A stretch of DNA of 64,000 nt from Zygophlyctis sp. KS116. Lineage: Eukaryota > Chytridiomycota. The number at the start of each line of letters is the position of its first letter. The first letter of the stretch is position 1. This document shows positions 1 through 14,854 of this stretch, piece by piece. The notes under the pieces are model-generated. The model was given only the letters and a program-made list of their open reading frames with translations. It ran no database searches and was not told the DNA's origin. Where the stretch lies: contig BAAFSQ010000012.1 in NCBI GenBank assembly GCA_054661495.1, positions 1 through 64,000 of the forward strand, in the 5' to 3' direction. A program made the position numbers and the translations under genes.

Positions 1-277
1 GTCTTCGGACAATCTTGGAAACTTGGAAAAGCTGAGATGGAGTCCGTTGTCCGAAAAGTCTGGGTACGAACTCTTCCGTTTTATTCTTGTTGAATCTCTT
101 TGATCTGTTTTCTGATTTTAGAGTTTGTAGTTTGCTTGTAAAAACTGGGATAACCTTATAGCCCTCTTCGGACAAAGTTATAGTAAATGTAGTCGACTTT
201 GGCATTGACTGACCTTGAGATTTTTGAAGCTGATTGACCAATTCCTTTGGCAACATGAATTTGACTGGCACTAGCAT
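1..277 (-). CDS. 3'-truncated unknown protein (runs off left edge)
   Basis: The minus strand is open from an ATG at 277 to the window edge, about 92 codons. The composition looks coding, with stretches such as TTFTITLSEEGYKVIP. I do not recognise the family. The frame also stays open upstream of 277 without another ATG, so the true start may lie in an unseen upstream exon. It is divergent from the RPAIN-like gene that starts at 368. The frame and strand are seen; everything about function is unknown. Confidence 0.45.
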   Translation of the reverse strand, partial: MLVPVKFMLPKELVNQLQKSQGQSMPKSTTFTITLSEEGYKVIPVFTSKLQTLKSENRSKRFNKNKTEEFVPRLFGQRTPSQLFQVSKIVRR

Positions 278-367
278 TTCACTTGATTCAATAATTTGAA
301 AGGTGGGGTGGACAAAGGTTGAGTAAGTGGGGGGTGGTTTTAACGCCGTTCGCCTTAAACTGAGTCA

Positions 368-849
368 ATGCCTCGATTCTCTCCATACAAATCAATAAAC
401 TCAAATAGATCTAATCTATATAAAAATCTCGTTAATCAATGGAAATCAGTAAACCCGTCTACTCCATTTTCTACATATGTACAGAGTCTAGAACTAGAAG
501 ATCCATTGTCCCTTGAAGAAATTTTAGAAATTGAAAAGTGTCTATTAAAGATTTGTATACTTTGTAAAAACGGGACGTTATCATCCAACAATGGCCACAT
601 ATCTTGCGATTCCTGTATTCTCACCGTTATGTTGGCTGTATTCTAATTCGTATGTATTTTAATTCGTAGACTCCAATAGAGGAATGGATTGATGGGCTGT
701 TGAGCGTTGAAAAAAGTCATCGTCTTGCATGTCCAGGTATGATACGATCAGTTTAAATTTTAGGTGATTTCTCATATGATTATGACCCAAAGGAGTATGC
801 GTTATATAGACATTGTACTGTTTGTGAGAGAATAGATCAGATTGATTAA
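368..849 (+). CDS. RPA-interacting protein (RPAIN/RIP)-like
   Basis: Three-exon model: exon 1 from 368, exon 2 670-736, exon 3 764-849, about 136 residues. The second intron is 737-763. The first intron ends at 669 and starts at 626 or 638; both donors keep frame. The N-terminal part has a basic YK..L...WK region. The second half has a zinc-ribbon-like CILC...CDSC pair, then HRLACPG and HCTVCERIDQ. This is the layout of RPAIN proteins, which escort replication protein A into the nucleus. The assignment rests on layout and cysteine spacing, not on strong sequence identity. Confidence 0.5.
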
Positions 850-893
850 GTTATTTTATAGAGGAAAATTTGGTTTTTGAGAAATTTATTCCA

Positions 894-2480
<1,587 letters not shown>

Positions 2481-2546
2481 TAAAATCATTAAATGCATTA
2501 AGATTAATTGTTTGTTTTAAATTTTACGTCATTGTTGATTTTGAAA

Positions 2547-4596
2547 ATGTACAATAATAGTCCAGAGGCTTCCCTGGAGAATGTTGAAAATGGATCGATA
2601 GCTGAAGAATCACTTCCAATTACACCAGTAACAGATCAAGCTCCAAAGTTACCAAACAATGAACTACCGCCCTTAGAGCAGGAATCAGTACCAGACAATC
2701 AGGAATCTGCCGATGCAGTTTTTCCATTGACATCTCCTGTTCAGAAACTATCTCATGGTCAATCTCAGCTATTGCGGAGAATATCGCCCAAAGGAGTAGC
2801 TGGATCTAGCATTAAAGGAGATCCAATTCGACGAACAACTACAACTAATGGGAATGATTGGGCACTCTCTCCACAGGGAGAAGAAATCCCCAGTAGAATT
2901 CAAAGTAGGCCAAATATGCAATCTAGTATTGAGACAAGCAGATCATCTACTACTAGTACACAAGGTCGAAGTTCCATTTTTTCGGTTTTGCCGTTTTTGG
3001 GTTCTCCGACAGTAGTCGCAAAGGAAGAGGATTCTGAAAGTGCATTTGTACTTTCTAGACTAGAAAATAATCCTCTTGATGGTTCAGAATCAACTCCCGC
3101 ACGGTGGTTAACTGGTCAATTGAAATCTGCTTTCCGATCGCTACATGATACAGTAGTTGGTGATATTTCACCAGGTGATGTAGATTGGGGTACATAAGAG
3201 ATATTAATAATTAGAATTTTGGGAAGCTCTAGTAAACAATTATGAAGCTACCGTCAGAAATCAGCCAAAATACTTCACTCAACAATTAGCAAAAGGCATT
3301 CCAGATTCTCTGAGAGGCTTGATGTGGCAGAGAATCACCAAAAGCAGTTCTGAAAGATATGTGACAATGTACAAGTCTTTAGTCACAAGGAGTTCCAAAG
3401 ACGAAAAGCTCATTATTCGAGATTTAGCACGTACATATCCAACACATCCTTATTTTAAAGATGCGGATGGAGAAGGTCAAACTTCTTTATTTAAGGTATT
3501 GAAAGCTTATTCAATTCATGATTCTGAAATTGGATATTGCCAGGGTATTGCATTTATCGTTGGGCCACTCTTATTAAATGTAAGATTAATTTTTCTCAAT
3601 TTTGCAAAGATGTCTGAAGAGGAATCTTTTTGTGTTCTTTTGCAACTTATGCGTGAATATGGATTTAGGGAACTCTACTCCCCGAAATTAATCGGATTAC
3701 AACGACGGTTGTATCAATATGAAAATGTGAGGTCTTTCTATTTTAATGACTTAGCTGCTTGAATCCAAATTCCCCAAAGTAGCTAATCATTTTGCACTTC
3801 TTGACCTGAAAGCAAACATGTATGCTTCACAATGGTATGATGAATTTTCGATTTAAATGCAAGGTTTATGACATTATTTGCTTATCGATTTCCTTTAGAG
3901 ATGGTCTTTAGAATCATGGATATTGTTATGGCAGAAGGATATGATGCAGTATTAAGATTTTCTTTAGCTTTAATCAAAACGAATCAAAATGCAATTTTGG
4001 CAATAACAGAATTTGAAGTATTGATAGATTTTCTTCAGAATGGACTTTTTGATGAATACATTGGTGATATCAATGCCTTAATATATGATGCATCACAAAT
4101 TCACATCACAAAATCTACATTGGAGGAATTAACAAAGCAGCATAATGAAATTCTTCGACTTTCATCGCCAGATTACCAGGAGGCTAAAGTCCTTAGGGAC
4201 GACAACTTGGTATTACAAGATAAACTGCAATTTTTGCAAACCGACTATGAATCAATGTGTAAGGAACACGCACTGATGCAAAACAAACTTTTAGAAATAG
4301 AAGATGAGCTGGAAAAGCGTAAAAACAGAAACGATGAGTTAGAAGGGACTGTGGAGGGATTGAGGATGGTTCTTACAGATGAAAGAAAGGGTGCAGAGGC
4401 TCAAGTTCAAATGGAAATGGATCTATTGGCACAAAAGAACATCAGATTAACAAATCAGAATGCTCAGCTCGAAGAAGAGATTGCAAGGTTTGAAAACTCT
4501 TTGGCAATTGCTAGAACTCAACAAATGACCGCAGAAGCCAAAAACGAGGAACTGAGACAGAAAATGGAAAAATTCCAGGCACTTTTAGAGCATTAA
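2547..4596 (+). CDS. TBC-domain Rab GTPase-activating protein with C-terminal coiled coil (Gyp5/EVI5-like)
   Basis: Exons 2547-3189, 3215-3579, 3610-3726, 3755-3834 and 3864-4596 give 645 residues. Residues 1 to about 215 are Ser/Pro/Glu-rich and probably disordered. The TBC domain follows, with GIPDSLRGLMWQ, an arginine-finger motif IIRDLARTYP and a glutamine-finger motif GYCQGI. The C-terminal 150 or so residues are a heptad-rich coiled coil. The order disordered-TBC-coiled coil matches yeast Gyp5/Gyl1 and animal EVI5, which switch off Rab GTPases in secretion or recycling. The third-exon intron (3580-3609) is 30 nt and stop-free; it was accepted because removing it restores the TBC alignment. 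The target Rab cannot be told. Confidence 0.88.
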
Positions 4597-4613
4597 TTAA
4601 TCTAGATTTGATT

Positions 4614-6410
4614 TTAAAAATATCCATCCAATTCTTGCTTCATTCGAGTTATTTCAATTCCTATTTCATCTAAACTCTCCTTAAGCATTTGAGCATCTTC
4701 AAACTTTCGTTTACTAGTCGCCTCCACTAAATAAGCCTCGACCTGCTTACTTTGCTCGATCAAAACTGACAATTCTTTTTTCAAACTTTGTACAGAAAGC
4801 TGTTCTTGCTCAGACAATACACGAGATTTTGAATTTTCGCCTTGTTTTTTGGGAGATGGCAGTAGCTGAAGAGTGAACATATGAGCCTGCAAAAACTGTA
4901 TTGTAGCAAAGTAAATATTATCTTCTAATTTACGCACCCCACCCAGTGATGATGTTGAAGAACTTGCCCGTATCTGTTTAGAAATTTTGTCAATATCGGC
5001 AAAACAATCCAATAGTTCCTGGCGACGTTTTACAGCGATTTGATAATTTGTGTCATTTATAGAAAATGATTTACTAGAGCTATACAGTTAATATCATCTT
5101 ATAGTAAAACCTTAATTTTAGAAGCAAGGAATTAAAATCCGGAAGAAGAGAAAGTGCCTTTTGTTTACTTTCCACCAGCTCCTAGAAGATTACTGAAACG
5201 GTCAAATCACCTTGTATAGCATAAATACCAGAGGATCATCAGCCTTTTTCATTTTATTTCCTCTTTAATATGAGAAACATTATTCAAAATACCTATTTAT
5301 AGTAGTTTTACAATTTTTACATGCTCTTAGAGACACTTGAATTTCTTTCTCACTAGGCAAAATAATTGGATTAGAGCAAATACTAGATCCACAAATAACT
5401 TTTCCACAGAGCCTACAGTGATGTTTTCTTCTTAAAAAATTAAAATATGTCCTAAGTTTAATAAGCCAATATAAAGCTTATTACCTACAAATACGACATC
5501 TATCTACATCATCATCTTTTTCCCATGGGACTAGTGATTTTTCCAATTCTAAACGTCTTATTAAACAAAAAAATCACCTCTAGTAGGACCAGCAAAAATA
5601 GATAAAGTTGATTCAGATCCTTGATACTTTTCTTGTGAACAAAGAGACTTAAATTTATCAAATCTCTTTTCCAATAAATTATAATCCAATAAAATCCTTT
5701 CAACCTTTACATGTCTTAATTTTGTAAATAATTCAGTCCAATTCCTATAATGACCTATCTTAAGAGTATAAATAATACCATTTGTATCATTATAACCTTC
5801 CCTTCTCTTATAACACGCTTCACAAACTCTACTCCATCTTCCATTTTCAGGATCATGAACTCCATGAACATCTACTTTTAATTCAAATGGAACATGAGCA
5901 TCACAGTACCAATTTTCACATCTAAATTGAGTTTTAAATCTATTACAGTAAACAATTGACTTTTCCGTATAATAAGCCTAGAGTCTTGCTACACTTTGTA
6001 CAACCAGTCTGCTCCTTTTCTCCATTTTTAGGAGCATTCGATGTTAGCAGTGACATGAATCCTATTGACGATGATGATCCAGAATTCAAATTTGATGTTG
6101 AATCATAATTAGATTCAGATCGCTTTAAAACTCGTTCCTTTATCCCTAAAAAACTTTGAGCCTTTTCTTTCTCATTAATATTCTTTAATGGCCTTGTCGG
6201 CTTCATAAACCAATCCCTGATAAATTCCTTTGGCTGCTTTTCCTCCGTGTGCAGATCATCCAAGTGCTGATTAAGTTGCGCAATTGAAATCATTTCTTCT
6301 TGGCATATCGGGCATGAAACCGGATGATTCAAACTCTCATGGGAAGGACTTGATGTTAATTTTGTCTTCTTTGGGGGAAGAGGAGCAGACGATTGTCTAT
6401 TATGAGACAT
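4614..6410 (-). CDS. VAC1: Vac1/Pep7 (rabenosyn-5-like) FYVE endosomal tether
   Basis: Minus-strand exons 6410-5947, 5921-5578, 5548-5485, 5430-5293, 5262-5211, 5181-5111 and 5079-4614 encode 532 residues. In order: a C2H2 finger (CPICQEEM...HLDDLH), a first atypical FYVE-like zinc domain (CTKC...GKVNCLLCENWYC...CEACYKRREGYND), a canonical FYVE domain with RRKHHCRLCGK and CKNCKTT, then a C-terminal coiled coil like the rabenosyn Rab-binding region. Known family role: a Rab5 and PI3P effector with Vps45 that drives Golgi-to-endosome vesicle fusion. The start codon lies one nucleotide after the stop of the upstream exonuclease gene. The 54-nt intron at 5431-5484 is long for this genome. Confidence 0.9.
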
Positions 6411-6411
6411 A

Positions 6412-7008
6412 TTAAAACCCACTCGCCGCCTCCTTGGCGCTCTGAAGACTCTTGCTTCTTTCAAGTTCAAAATAAACTTGCGCACACATTTCAGTATCTA
6501 CATCTGCAGTATGTATATTATCAGGAACTTTCTGTCCTGTAAGTTTTTGATAAGCATCAGATAATCTATTAATTTTAGCAAAACATGAATACTTTAACTG
6601 TTTTCCATAAATCCCTCTTAATTCATTCATTGTACAAACTTTACTTTTTTCTGACCATATATTAGATAGACTATCATTCTCCAATCTATTTAATTCACTT
6701 TTAATCATTCGATCATCAAAATTCATATTATGAGCAATTACTAAATCCGATCTTAATAATGCAAGTCTGAATTTATCTAGAATAATACCTCTTTCTATTC
6801 CTCTTTCATTTGCTATTTTAGTAGTAATACCATGTATTTTTGAAGAATTATGGCTAATTTTAAAATCTGTTGGTTTGATTATAAAGCAATTTGAAGAAAT
6901 TAGATTATAAGAGTCTTTTGAATAGAGTTGCCAAGCAATTTGTACAATTCTGTCAAGCCGGGTTAGTCCGGTAGTTTCAGTGTCTAAAAACATTAAGAGT
7001 CCCTTCAT
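6412..7008 (-). CDS. DEDDh 3'-5' exonuclease (DnaQ/RNase T fold)
   Basis: A single exon of 198 residues starting at the ATG at 7008. Exonuclease motif I is DTETTG (Asp9, Glu11), motif II is AHNMNFDD (Asp98), and motif III is HTADVD with the catalytic His near residue 166 and Asp near 171. This is the DEDDh set of proofreading-type nucleases related to the epsilon subunit of DNA polymerase III. The protein has no other domain, so it could act in DNA repair or RNA trimming; the substrate cannot be told. Its stop TAA is separated from the VAC1 start codon by one base. Confidence 0.85.
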   Translation of the reverse strand: MKGLLMFLDTETTGLTRLDRIVQIAWQLYSKDSYNLISSNCFIIKPTDFKISHNSSKIHGITTKIANERGIERGIILDKFRLALLRSDLVIAHNMNFDDRMIKSELNRLENDSLSNIWSEKSKVCTMNELRGIYGKQLKYSCFAKINRLSDAYQKLTGQKVPDNIHTADVDTEMCAQVYFELERSKSLQSAKEAASGF

Positions 7009-7183
7009 TTTATTGTTAATCGGACGTTTAGATTTTCTGATTAATTAACGATTTGATTATTTGACCTTGATTAATACTAGTGTTATTCAATGATTGTAGC
7101 AGTGATATTCTAAACGGTTGGCGGCCGATGGATCAGTCAATGGCAGTCAATGGATCAAAAGGCAAATTTGAAATTACAAAAGA

Positions 7184-7778
7184 ATGAAAGTCTCTTCAGG
7201 ATCTAAAAAGTCTGGACAAAAACATCAAAACTCTTTTGCCTTTGTTCCCTCAAAGCATTCATCAAAGGCAGTCAACATTGCTGCACAACCGACATTCGGA
7301 GGTAATCTGCTTATTCTTATCAGTAGTCTGCAAAAGATGCTATGAAATCATTGAATGGAAAAAGAAAATGTCCAAATACAAGCCTTTAACTCAACCAAAG
7401 ACTTGTGCTAGCTGTAAAAGGAAATCAGTCAGGGATGCTTATCATGTTTTTTGTAAAGATTGTGCATCAGACAAGAAAGTCTGTGCTAAATGTAATCTTT
7501 CAAATGATTTACATATTGGGTACTTTATTACTTATTAAATTTAAAGAGACAAGGAAGCTAAACTCGTCCAAAAAAGTGAAGATTCTCAAACTTTATCTTC
7601 TAATTTACAATTACTGACAATGTTAAATGAAAGACAAAAGAGATCATTTAGAAGAAAGTTGGAAAATGGAGATCAAGAAGGGGCTAATAGAATTCTAGAA
7701 CATGCCTTAAATATTAAGAATGGGGTTTCAGATGATGATTTCTCTGATGATGGATTTGATAGTTTATCAGACGATTAA
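7184..7778 (+). CDS. C9orf85-like (DUF2039) zinc-binding protein
   Basis: Exons 7184-7301, 7324-7519 and 7547-7778 encode 181 residues. The N-terminus has the family signature KSGQKHQNSFAFVPSKH. Then come VCKRCYEIIEWKKKMSKYKP, TCASCKRKSV, CKDCASDK and CAKCN, four CxxC-type pairs that match human C9orf85. The C-terminus is acidic (SDDDFSDDGFDS) and follows a basic helix. No biochemical role is firmly established for the family, and I infer none. It is divergent from the exonuclease gene across 175 bp. The first intron is 22 nt, among the shortest in the window. Confidence 0.85.
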
Positions 7779-7811
7779 GAGTCTCATCTTTAAATAAAGT
7801 CAGTTTTTTAT

Positions 7812-8449
7812 TTAGGCACATACTTCCATTTTCTTTTCTCGAACCATTTTAGCATGATCGGCATGAGCCTTGAGTCGTTGTTTAATAACAGATTCTCGAT
7901 TCTTTCGACGATCTTCAGCTGCATTCATTTTAGCTAAAAGAGAGGTATAAAAAAGATTTTGATCTTTTTGAGATAATTGGTAAACTCTAAAGTATTAGTA
8001 AACAAAAATTACTCTTGGATTACATGGATATTATGATCTTCCAATTTCTTCAATCTAGATTCGACTGCTTTTTCTTTAATAAAGGAAGCATTTCTTAATT
8101 TAGACTCGAGTTGAGCAAGGCTTTGAGTAACTTTAACGGCGTGTTGTTCTTTAGTCTTTGAGGCGATTTCCTTGGCGTGGACAACAATGTTACGTGCCTT
8201 TAAGATTTTAGATTCGACAACAGACTAAAAGATCAGATTATAATAAACTTGCATTCTTTCTTTGATTGGCAAGATCTAATTTTCTCAAGATATTTTCCTT
8301 GTCAAGAAGATTCTTACTTGAAGATTACAGATCAAAACTTACACCTTGTTGTTGATCATTATTTTTTCAGCAATTGATTTTGGGATCATTGATGGAGCCT
8401 TGTCTGCGATCTCAATCTCAAATGCAATAGATTTCTTTACAGATTCCAT
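7812..8449 (-). CDS. Stathmin-like coiled-coil protein
   Basis: Four exons (8449-8343, 8316-8253, 8224-8013, 7986-7812) encode 185 residues that are almost entirely charged helix. The N-terminus SIAFEIEIADKAPSM resembles the stathmin N-terminal peptide, and the helix includes AAEDRRKNRES, close to the stathmin AAEERRKS heptads. Stathmins bind tubulin dimers and destabilise microtubules. Because low-complexity helices imitate each other, I treat the assignment as tentative. The intron at 8225-8252 starts with GCAAGT instead of GT; without it the frame breaks. The last intron carries a textbook ACTAAT branch site. Confidence 0.5.
8225..8252 (-). other. GC-AG intron (28 nt)
   Basis: On the minus strand the intron begins GCAAGT and ends TTTTAG. 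GCAAGT is the known consensus for GC-AG introns. Splicing here keeps the coiled-coil frame at phase 0, whereas the nearby GT donor one base further on leads to an in-frame stop. Confidence 0.75.
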
Positions 8450-8530
8450 CTCTCAAGTATTACAGACGCTTATAAGCGCGTGACGTCATCGCTGTAGTAA
8501 TCTTTAGATTGTATTTTATTCCATCTACTC

Positions 8531-10525
<1,995 letters not shown>

Positions 10526-10536
10526 TTACAAGGCCA

Positions 10537-12779
10537 TCAAACCCAGACCTTCTTCTTCTTCTTCTTCTTTGAAGATAACTTTTTCCATTTGTCAGTGTTC
10601 ATGTTTGGATCAATTAATCTTTCTTGTAGCATTTTATCAAAGAATATCTTTTTTTGTTTGTCCCATTTCTTTTGTAATTTGTTTTCGTGATAAATTCTAA
10701 TAACTTCACCGGCACTCTTTAGATGGATAGGATTCTTGGGAATTTGAGCAATCTTGTTTTTCGCATCAAAACATGCTATAAATCCCACTTCTAGTTCTTT
10801 AGTATTCTTTGATGCAATAATAGAGGAAGGCATGGAGTTTGAGATACGTAGAGCTGGATCAGAATCTAAACAGTGAACGCCTTCCTCGCCAAAATAATCA
10901 TGTCTTTTTAGTTTTCCTATTACCACTTGTACAGCATTTTCTTTTTCTGGTGTTTTGATTGCTCTAGTGACAACGGCTTCACCGTTTCTAATTATGCAGA
11001 AATTGTTTGATGGGTCGCCTTGGGCAATAACAAAAGTTCCAGGCTGGAATTTTTTCCATTCCATCACTTGTGCAACTGATTTGAGAGCTGCAACGTTAAA
11101 TTCAGCTAAAAGGGGGAATTTTTTGAGGAAAAGTATCTTCTCCTTGAGTTCTTTTTCATAAGTGAATTTAACTATGCGGTTAAAATCAGCACGATCAATA
11201 TAAACCAGCTGACAAAAATCTACTGATAATATAGTAGCTGCTCTAGGCTCATCATTTGCTAAAGCCAATTCTCCAAATCCGTCACTATAATTAAAATGAA
11301 TTCAATATTACCCAGCATGCAATTTTACGACTTCTCTGCTGTCTTCAATTCTTCCAGTTTTTGAAACTTGTACAGAAACATTTCCTGACAATATAATATA
11401 CCAAGCTGTTCCGAAATCACCTTGCTTGAAAATTGCACGATGAGACTCATACTCTTGAAGCACTAATGCTCCAACAACTTCACCAAGGGTAAAGTCACTT
11501 AGCTTCTTGAAAGCTTTAAAATCTCGAAACACTTTAAATAGAATGCTTTTCTCTTCAGAGCTTCTATCCAAGGGAATCTTTTGTAGAATATTTCCATATT
11601 CTGGATGCTGATCTGTAAATTTTGGAGTTTCCACATTACCAGCGGAAATCAAAGAGCCTTTTATATTCTTGGATGCAAATGTTGACATTCGCCTAAATTT
11701 ATTTGGAATCTGATCAATTTAAGAAAAATATTATACCTCTGAAAACCGCTTTGCTTGTTGTAGCTGTGGAATTACCTTTACTGATTTATCAATGGCAGAT
11801 TCTTATTTTTAATTTACTACAAATCACCTCGTTTTGGTGAAACCTTAGCTGGGGCTAGAGATATCATTTTCTGATTTCCTAAATCTCGTAGTTTCACATA
11901 ATCTCTAATAAAATCTTGAACCGAAAATGATTTAGAGTCCCATATTTGATCTTGTGTTTTTTTCTCCATTTTCCAATCAGCTAATGATTTAGGACCTTTG
12001 AATCTATGGCTTGCTAATAGTGGAGAATTTTGAAGGAAATCAACAGCGATTTTTGCTTTATCAATTTCAGTTTGTTTCTGTATTTTTTTCTTTGGTTCTT
12101 TTGTATCATTTTGTACAGTACTGCCGGTATGCGGTCTTGAGGGACTACTCTTGTAAACTGATTCATTATCTTCCTTGTTTGGAATTTTTGGTCGAATGGG
12201 ATTATTACCAGACAATGAAGGAGTTATGGACCTTTTTGAACTTGCAGTTTGAGGCCTGTAAAGAGTTCCACTATCACTAGTATTCGGCCTTGAGGGATCG
12301 CGATGCAAAATATGACCAACCTGTTTCATAAACCGCTCATGTAATATATCTGGATTTTCTTCAAATCTAACTGTGAAATAATCCATCGAGATTTCTTTGA
12401 CTATCTCATTTTTTTCTTGATCGCTCTCTGCTAGTAGTTTTTCCAAGTCAACTATAGGCTGATGCGATCGTTCTGCCAGACCATTTTCTTCCAAAAAGTC
12501 TTGAGTTACTTTATATACCTTTTGAGCATTTATATCTGATCCATCCCTATGTGATGATATCTGTCTATTTCGCAATATCTTATTTTTATGCGAATTATTT
12601 AATTCAAAAATATCTTCTGAAGTATCAACTGATTCATATTTGGAAGCATTGACTTTCTTCTTTTGATTAGATGCATGAAATGGATTGCGCAATAAACTTC
12701 TCGAGTATCCATTTAAAACGTAGGCCTGTGGAAGGAGAATATCATCGTTTATATTTTGAAGTGGCTGATCATGATCCAT
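10537..12779 (-). CDS. Tandem cyclic-nucleotide-binding domain protein
   Basis: Exons 12779-11828, 11801-11737, 11709-11312 and 11284-10537 encode 720 residues. Residues 1 to about 330 are polar and probably disordered. The first cNMP-binding domain has an intact phosphate cassette, GDGFGELALANDEPRAAT. A second one follows (FVIAQGDPSNNFCIIRNG, then DYFGEEG), but its cassette lacks the usual Arg-Ala-Ala, so it may not bind ligand. There is no kinase, channel or cyclase domain and no PKA-type pseudosubstrate. It resembles CNBD2-type proteins, and a flagellar role is plausible but inferred. The C-terminus ends in a run of lysines encoded by a GAA/AAG-type microsatellite at about 10549-10569. Confidence 0.8.
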
Positions 12780-12878
12780 GGTACAGTATCAGATAGAGCA
12801 AGTAAATCGCCTAATTTCCGTAAACTCTACGCCTGCTGATTACGTAAGTGTGTCAGCACTTCATAAACAAACAAAAAT

Positions 12879-14847
12879 ATGTCAGTCAATGAACTAGCTA
12901 CTCGTTATCCTTACTTCAATGCAAATGAGATTTCAGCCTTTCAACAGCAATTTAGTAGTTTTGATAAGGGAAACACTGGGAAAATCCATCCTAGAGATAT
13001 GGCTCCAATTGCAACAAAGGCAGGAGAGAGTTATCAAGTGCTTACATCTAAATTTTCAGCAATGAGCTTATCTGATGATAATGGGAATGTTGGATTTGAA
13101 GACTTTTTAAAGGCAATATCAGCATTGCGCCAAGAGAAAGGGGCAAAAAAGGCAACTGGCGATAAAATCATTCTGCATGGACACAGTGAGAATGTACTTC
13201 ATACTATAAATGAAGATGAAAAAGAGTCATTTATCGTTCACATAAATCAAGAGTTGGCCAATGATAAGCATTTGCAAAATCGTGTTCCTATCGATAAAAC
13301 TAGCATGCAACTGTTTGCCGAATGCAAGGATGGATTGATTTTAGCAAAGCTTATCAATGCTTCTGTTTCAAATACAATCGATGAGCGTGTGCTCAATTTG
13401 AATGGAAATTCATCTCTGTTTAAAATGACAGAAAATGGAAATGTTGTTATAAACTCTGCCAAGGCCATCGGATGCTCCGTAGTAAATATTGGGGCTCAGG
13501 ACTTGATTGATGGGAGAGAACATTTGATTTTAGGATTAATCTGGCAGATTATAAAAATTGGACTTCAAGCGCATATTAACATTGTTAATCATCCAGAATT
13601 ATTTAGACTACTGGAAACAGGAGAAACTTTAGAGTCGTTTTTAAGATTACCACCTGATCAGATTTTACTGAGATGGTTTAATTATCATTTGAAAAAGGCT
13701 GGATGGCATAGAAAGGTTGCAAACTTTGGGAATGATGTGAAGGTACATTTAAATGCAAAGAATTAATTGTTAGGATGGTGAAAATTATACTATTCTTCTC
13801 AATCAATTATCGCCAAGTCTTTGCACAAAAGCCCCTCTTCAGACATCAGATCTTTTGGAAAGGGCAGAGCAAGTTTTGCAAAACGCAGATAAATTAGGCT
13901 GCAGAAAGTATCTCAAACCAAAAACATTAGTCGAGGGAAATACCAAACTAAATTTCGCTTTTGTAGCCAATCTTTTCAATATATGTCCTGGTTTGGAACC
14001 ATTGACTGTAGCAGAAAAATCTACTTTGGATGAATGGCTTTTCAAATCTGAAGGAGATCGAGAGGCTCGAGCATTTGCTTTGTGGTTAAATAGCTTAGAT
14101 GTGGATCCTTTTGTTTACAGTCTAAATAATGATTTATCAGTAATATTTTGGTATGTTTAACAATTAGGATGGGCTTGTTTTGCTGCAAGCTTTTGATAAA
14201 ATCAAACCAGGATTAGTAGAATGGAAAAAAGTCAACAAAAATACTCCAATAACTAGCCGTTTCAAGCAGGTGGAAAATTCCAATTACGCAGTTTTGTTGG
14301 GAAAGAGTCTCAAGTTCACGTTGGTAGGAATTCAAGGTTCAGATATAGTTGATGGAAACAAGACTTTAACGCTTGGTTTAGTTTGGCAGATGATGCGTGA
14401 GCACATCATTCAGACACTTAAATCTCTCACCAAAGATGGGAAGGATATCACTGAAGCAGATATGATTAAATGGGCGAATGAGACAGTCAAAAAAGCGGGG
14501 AAAAATGAAACTATTTCAAATTTCAAGGATGGTTCTCTTAGATCAGGAATTTACTTGTTACATCTTTTGGATGGAATTAAAAAAGGCACCGTAGATCATG
14601 ATACGGTTACAAAAGGTGTATCCGGTAAAAATCGTTCAAATTCTAATACGTAGATTCTGATGCCAAGATGAATGCCAAATATGCTATTTCTATAGCTCGA
14701 AAGCTTGGTGCAACTATTTTTGTACTTCCAGAGGATATCGTTGAAGTCAAATCCAAAATGGTAATAATTTAGTCTTAATTTGAATAGATTTTAACATTTA
14801 TCGGAACACTGATGGCATTAGATCGATCAGGTGTTTTACGGGAATAA
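12879..14847 (+). CDS. SAC6: Fimbrin/plastin actin-bundling protein
   Basis: Exons 12879-13742, 13774-14139, 14168-14624, 14654-14760 and 14788-14847 encode 617 residues, the normal fimbrin length. An N-terminal EF-hand-like region (residues 1-90) precedes four calponin-homology domains arranged as two actin-binding modules. Repeated CH signatures include [33 protein letters not shown] and [17 protein letters not shown]. Fimbrin cross-links actin filaments at endocytic patches and rings. The Ca-binding loop residues look degenerate, as in other fungal fimbrins. It converges on the LCAT-like gene, with 7 bp between the two stop codons. Confidence 0.95.
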
Positions 14848-14854
14848 ATAAGAA

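Noticed and set aside
5922-5946. Apparent frameshift in the first zinc domain of VAC1
   Set aside because: A normal 25-nt GT-AG intron at this position restores NCLLCENWYC and the family spacing, so no frameshift is needed.
6415-6485. N-terminal extension of VAC1 in the open frame upstream of 6410
   Set aside because: This frame overlaps the well-supported exonuclease C-terminus and adds an Arg-rich stretch absent from the family.
10549-10569. CTT microsatellite as a mobile or regulatory element
   Set aside because: It is in frame and encodes the lysine-rich C-terminus of the cNMP protein; simple slippage explains it.
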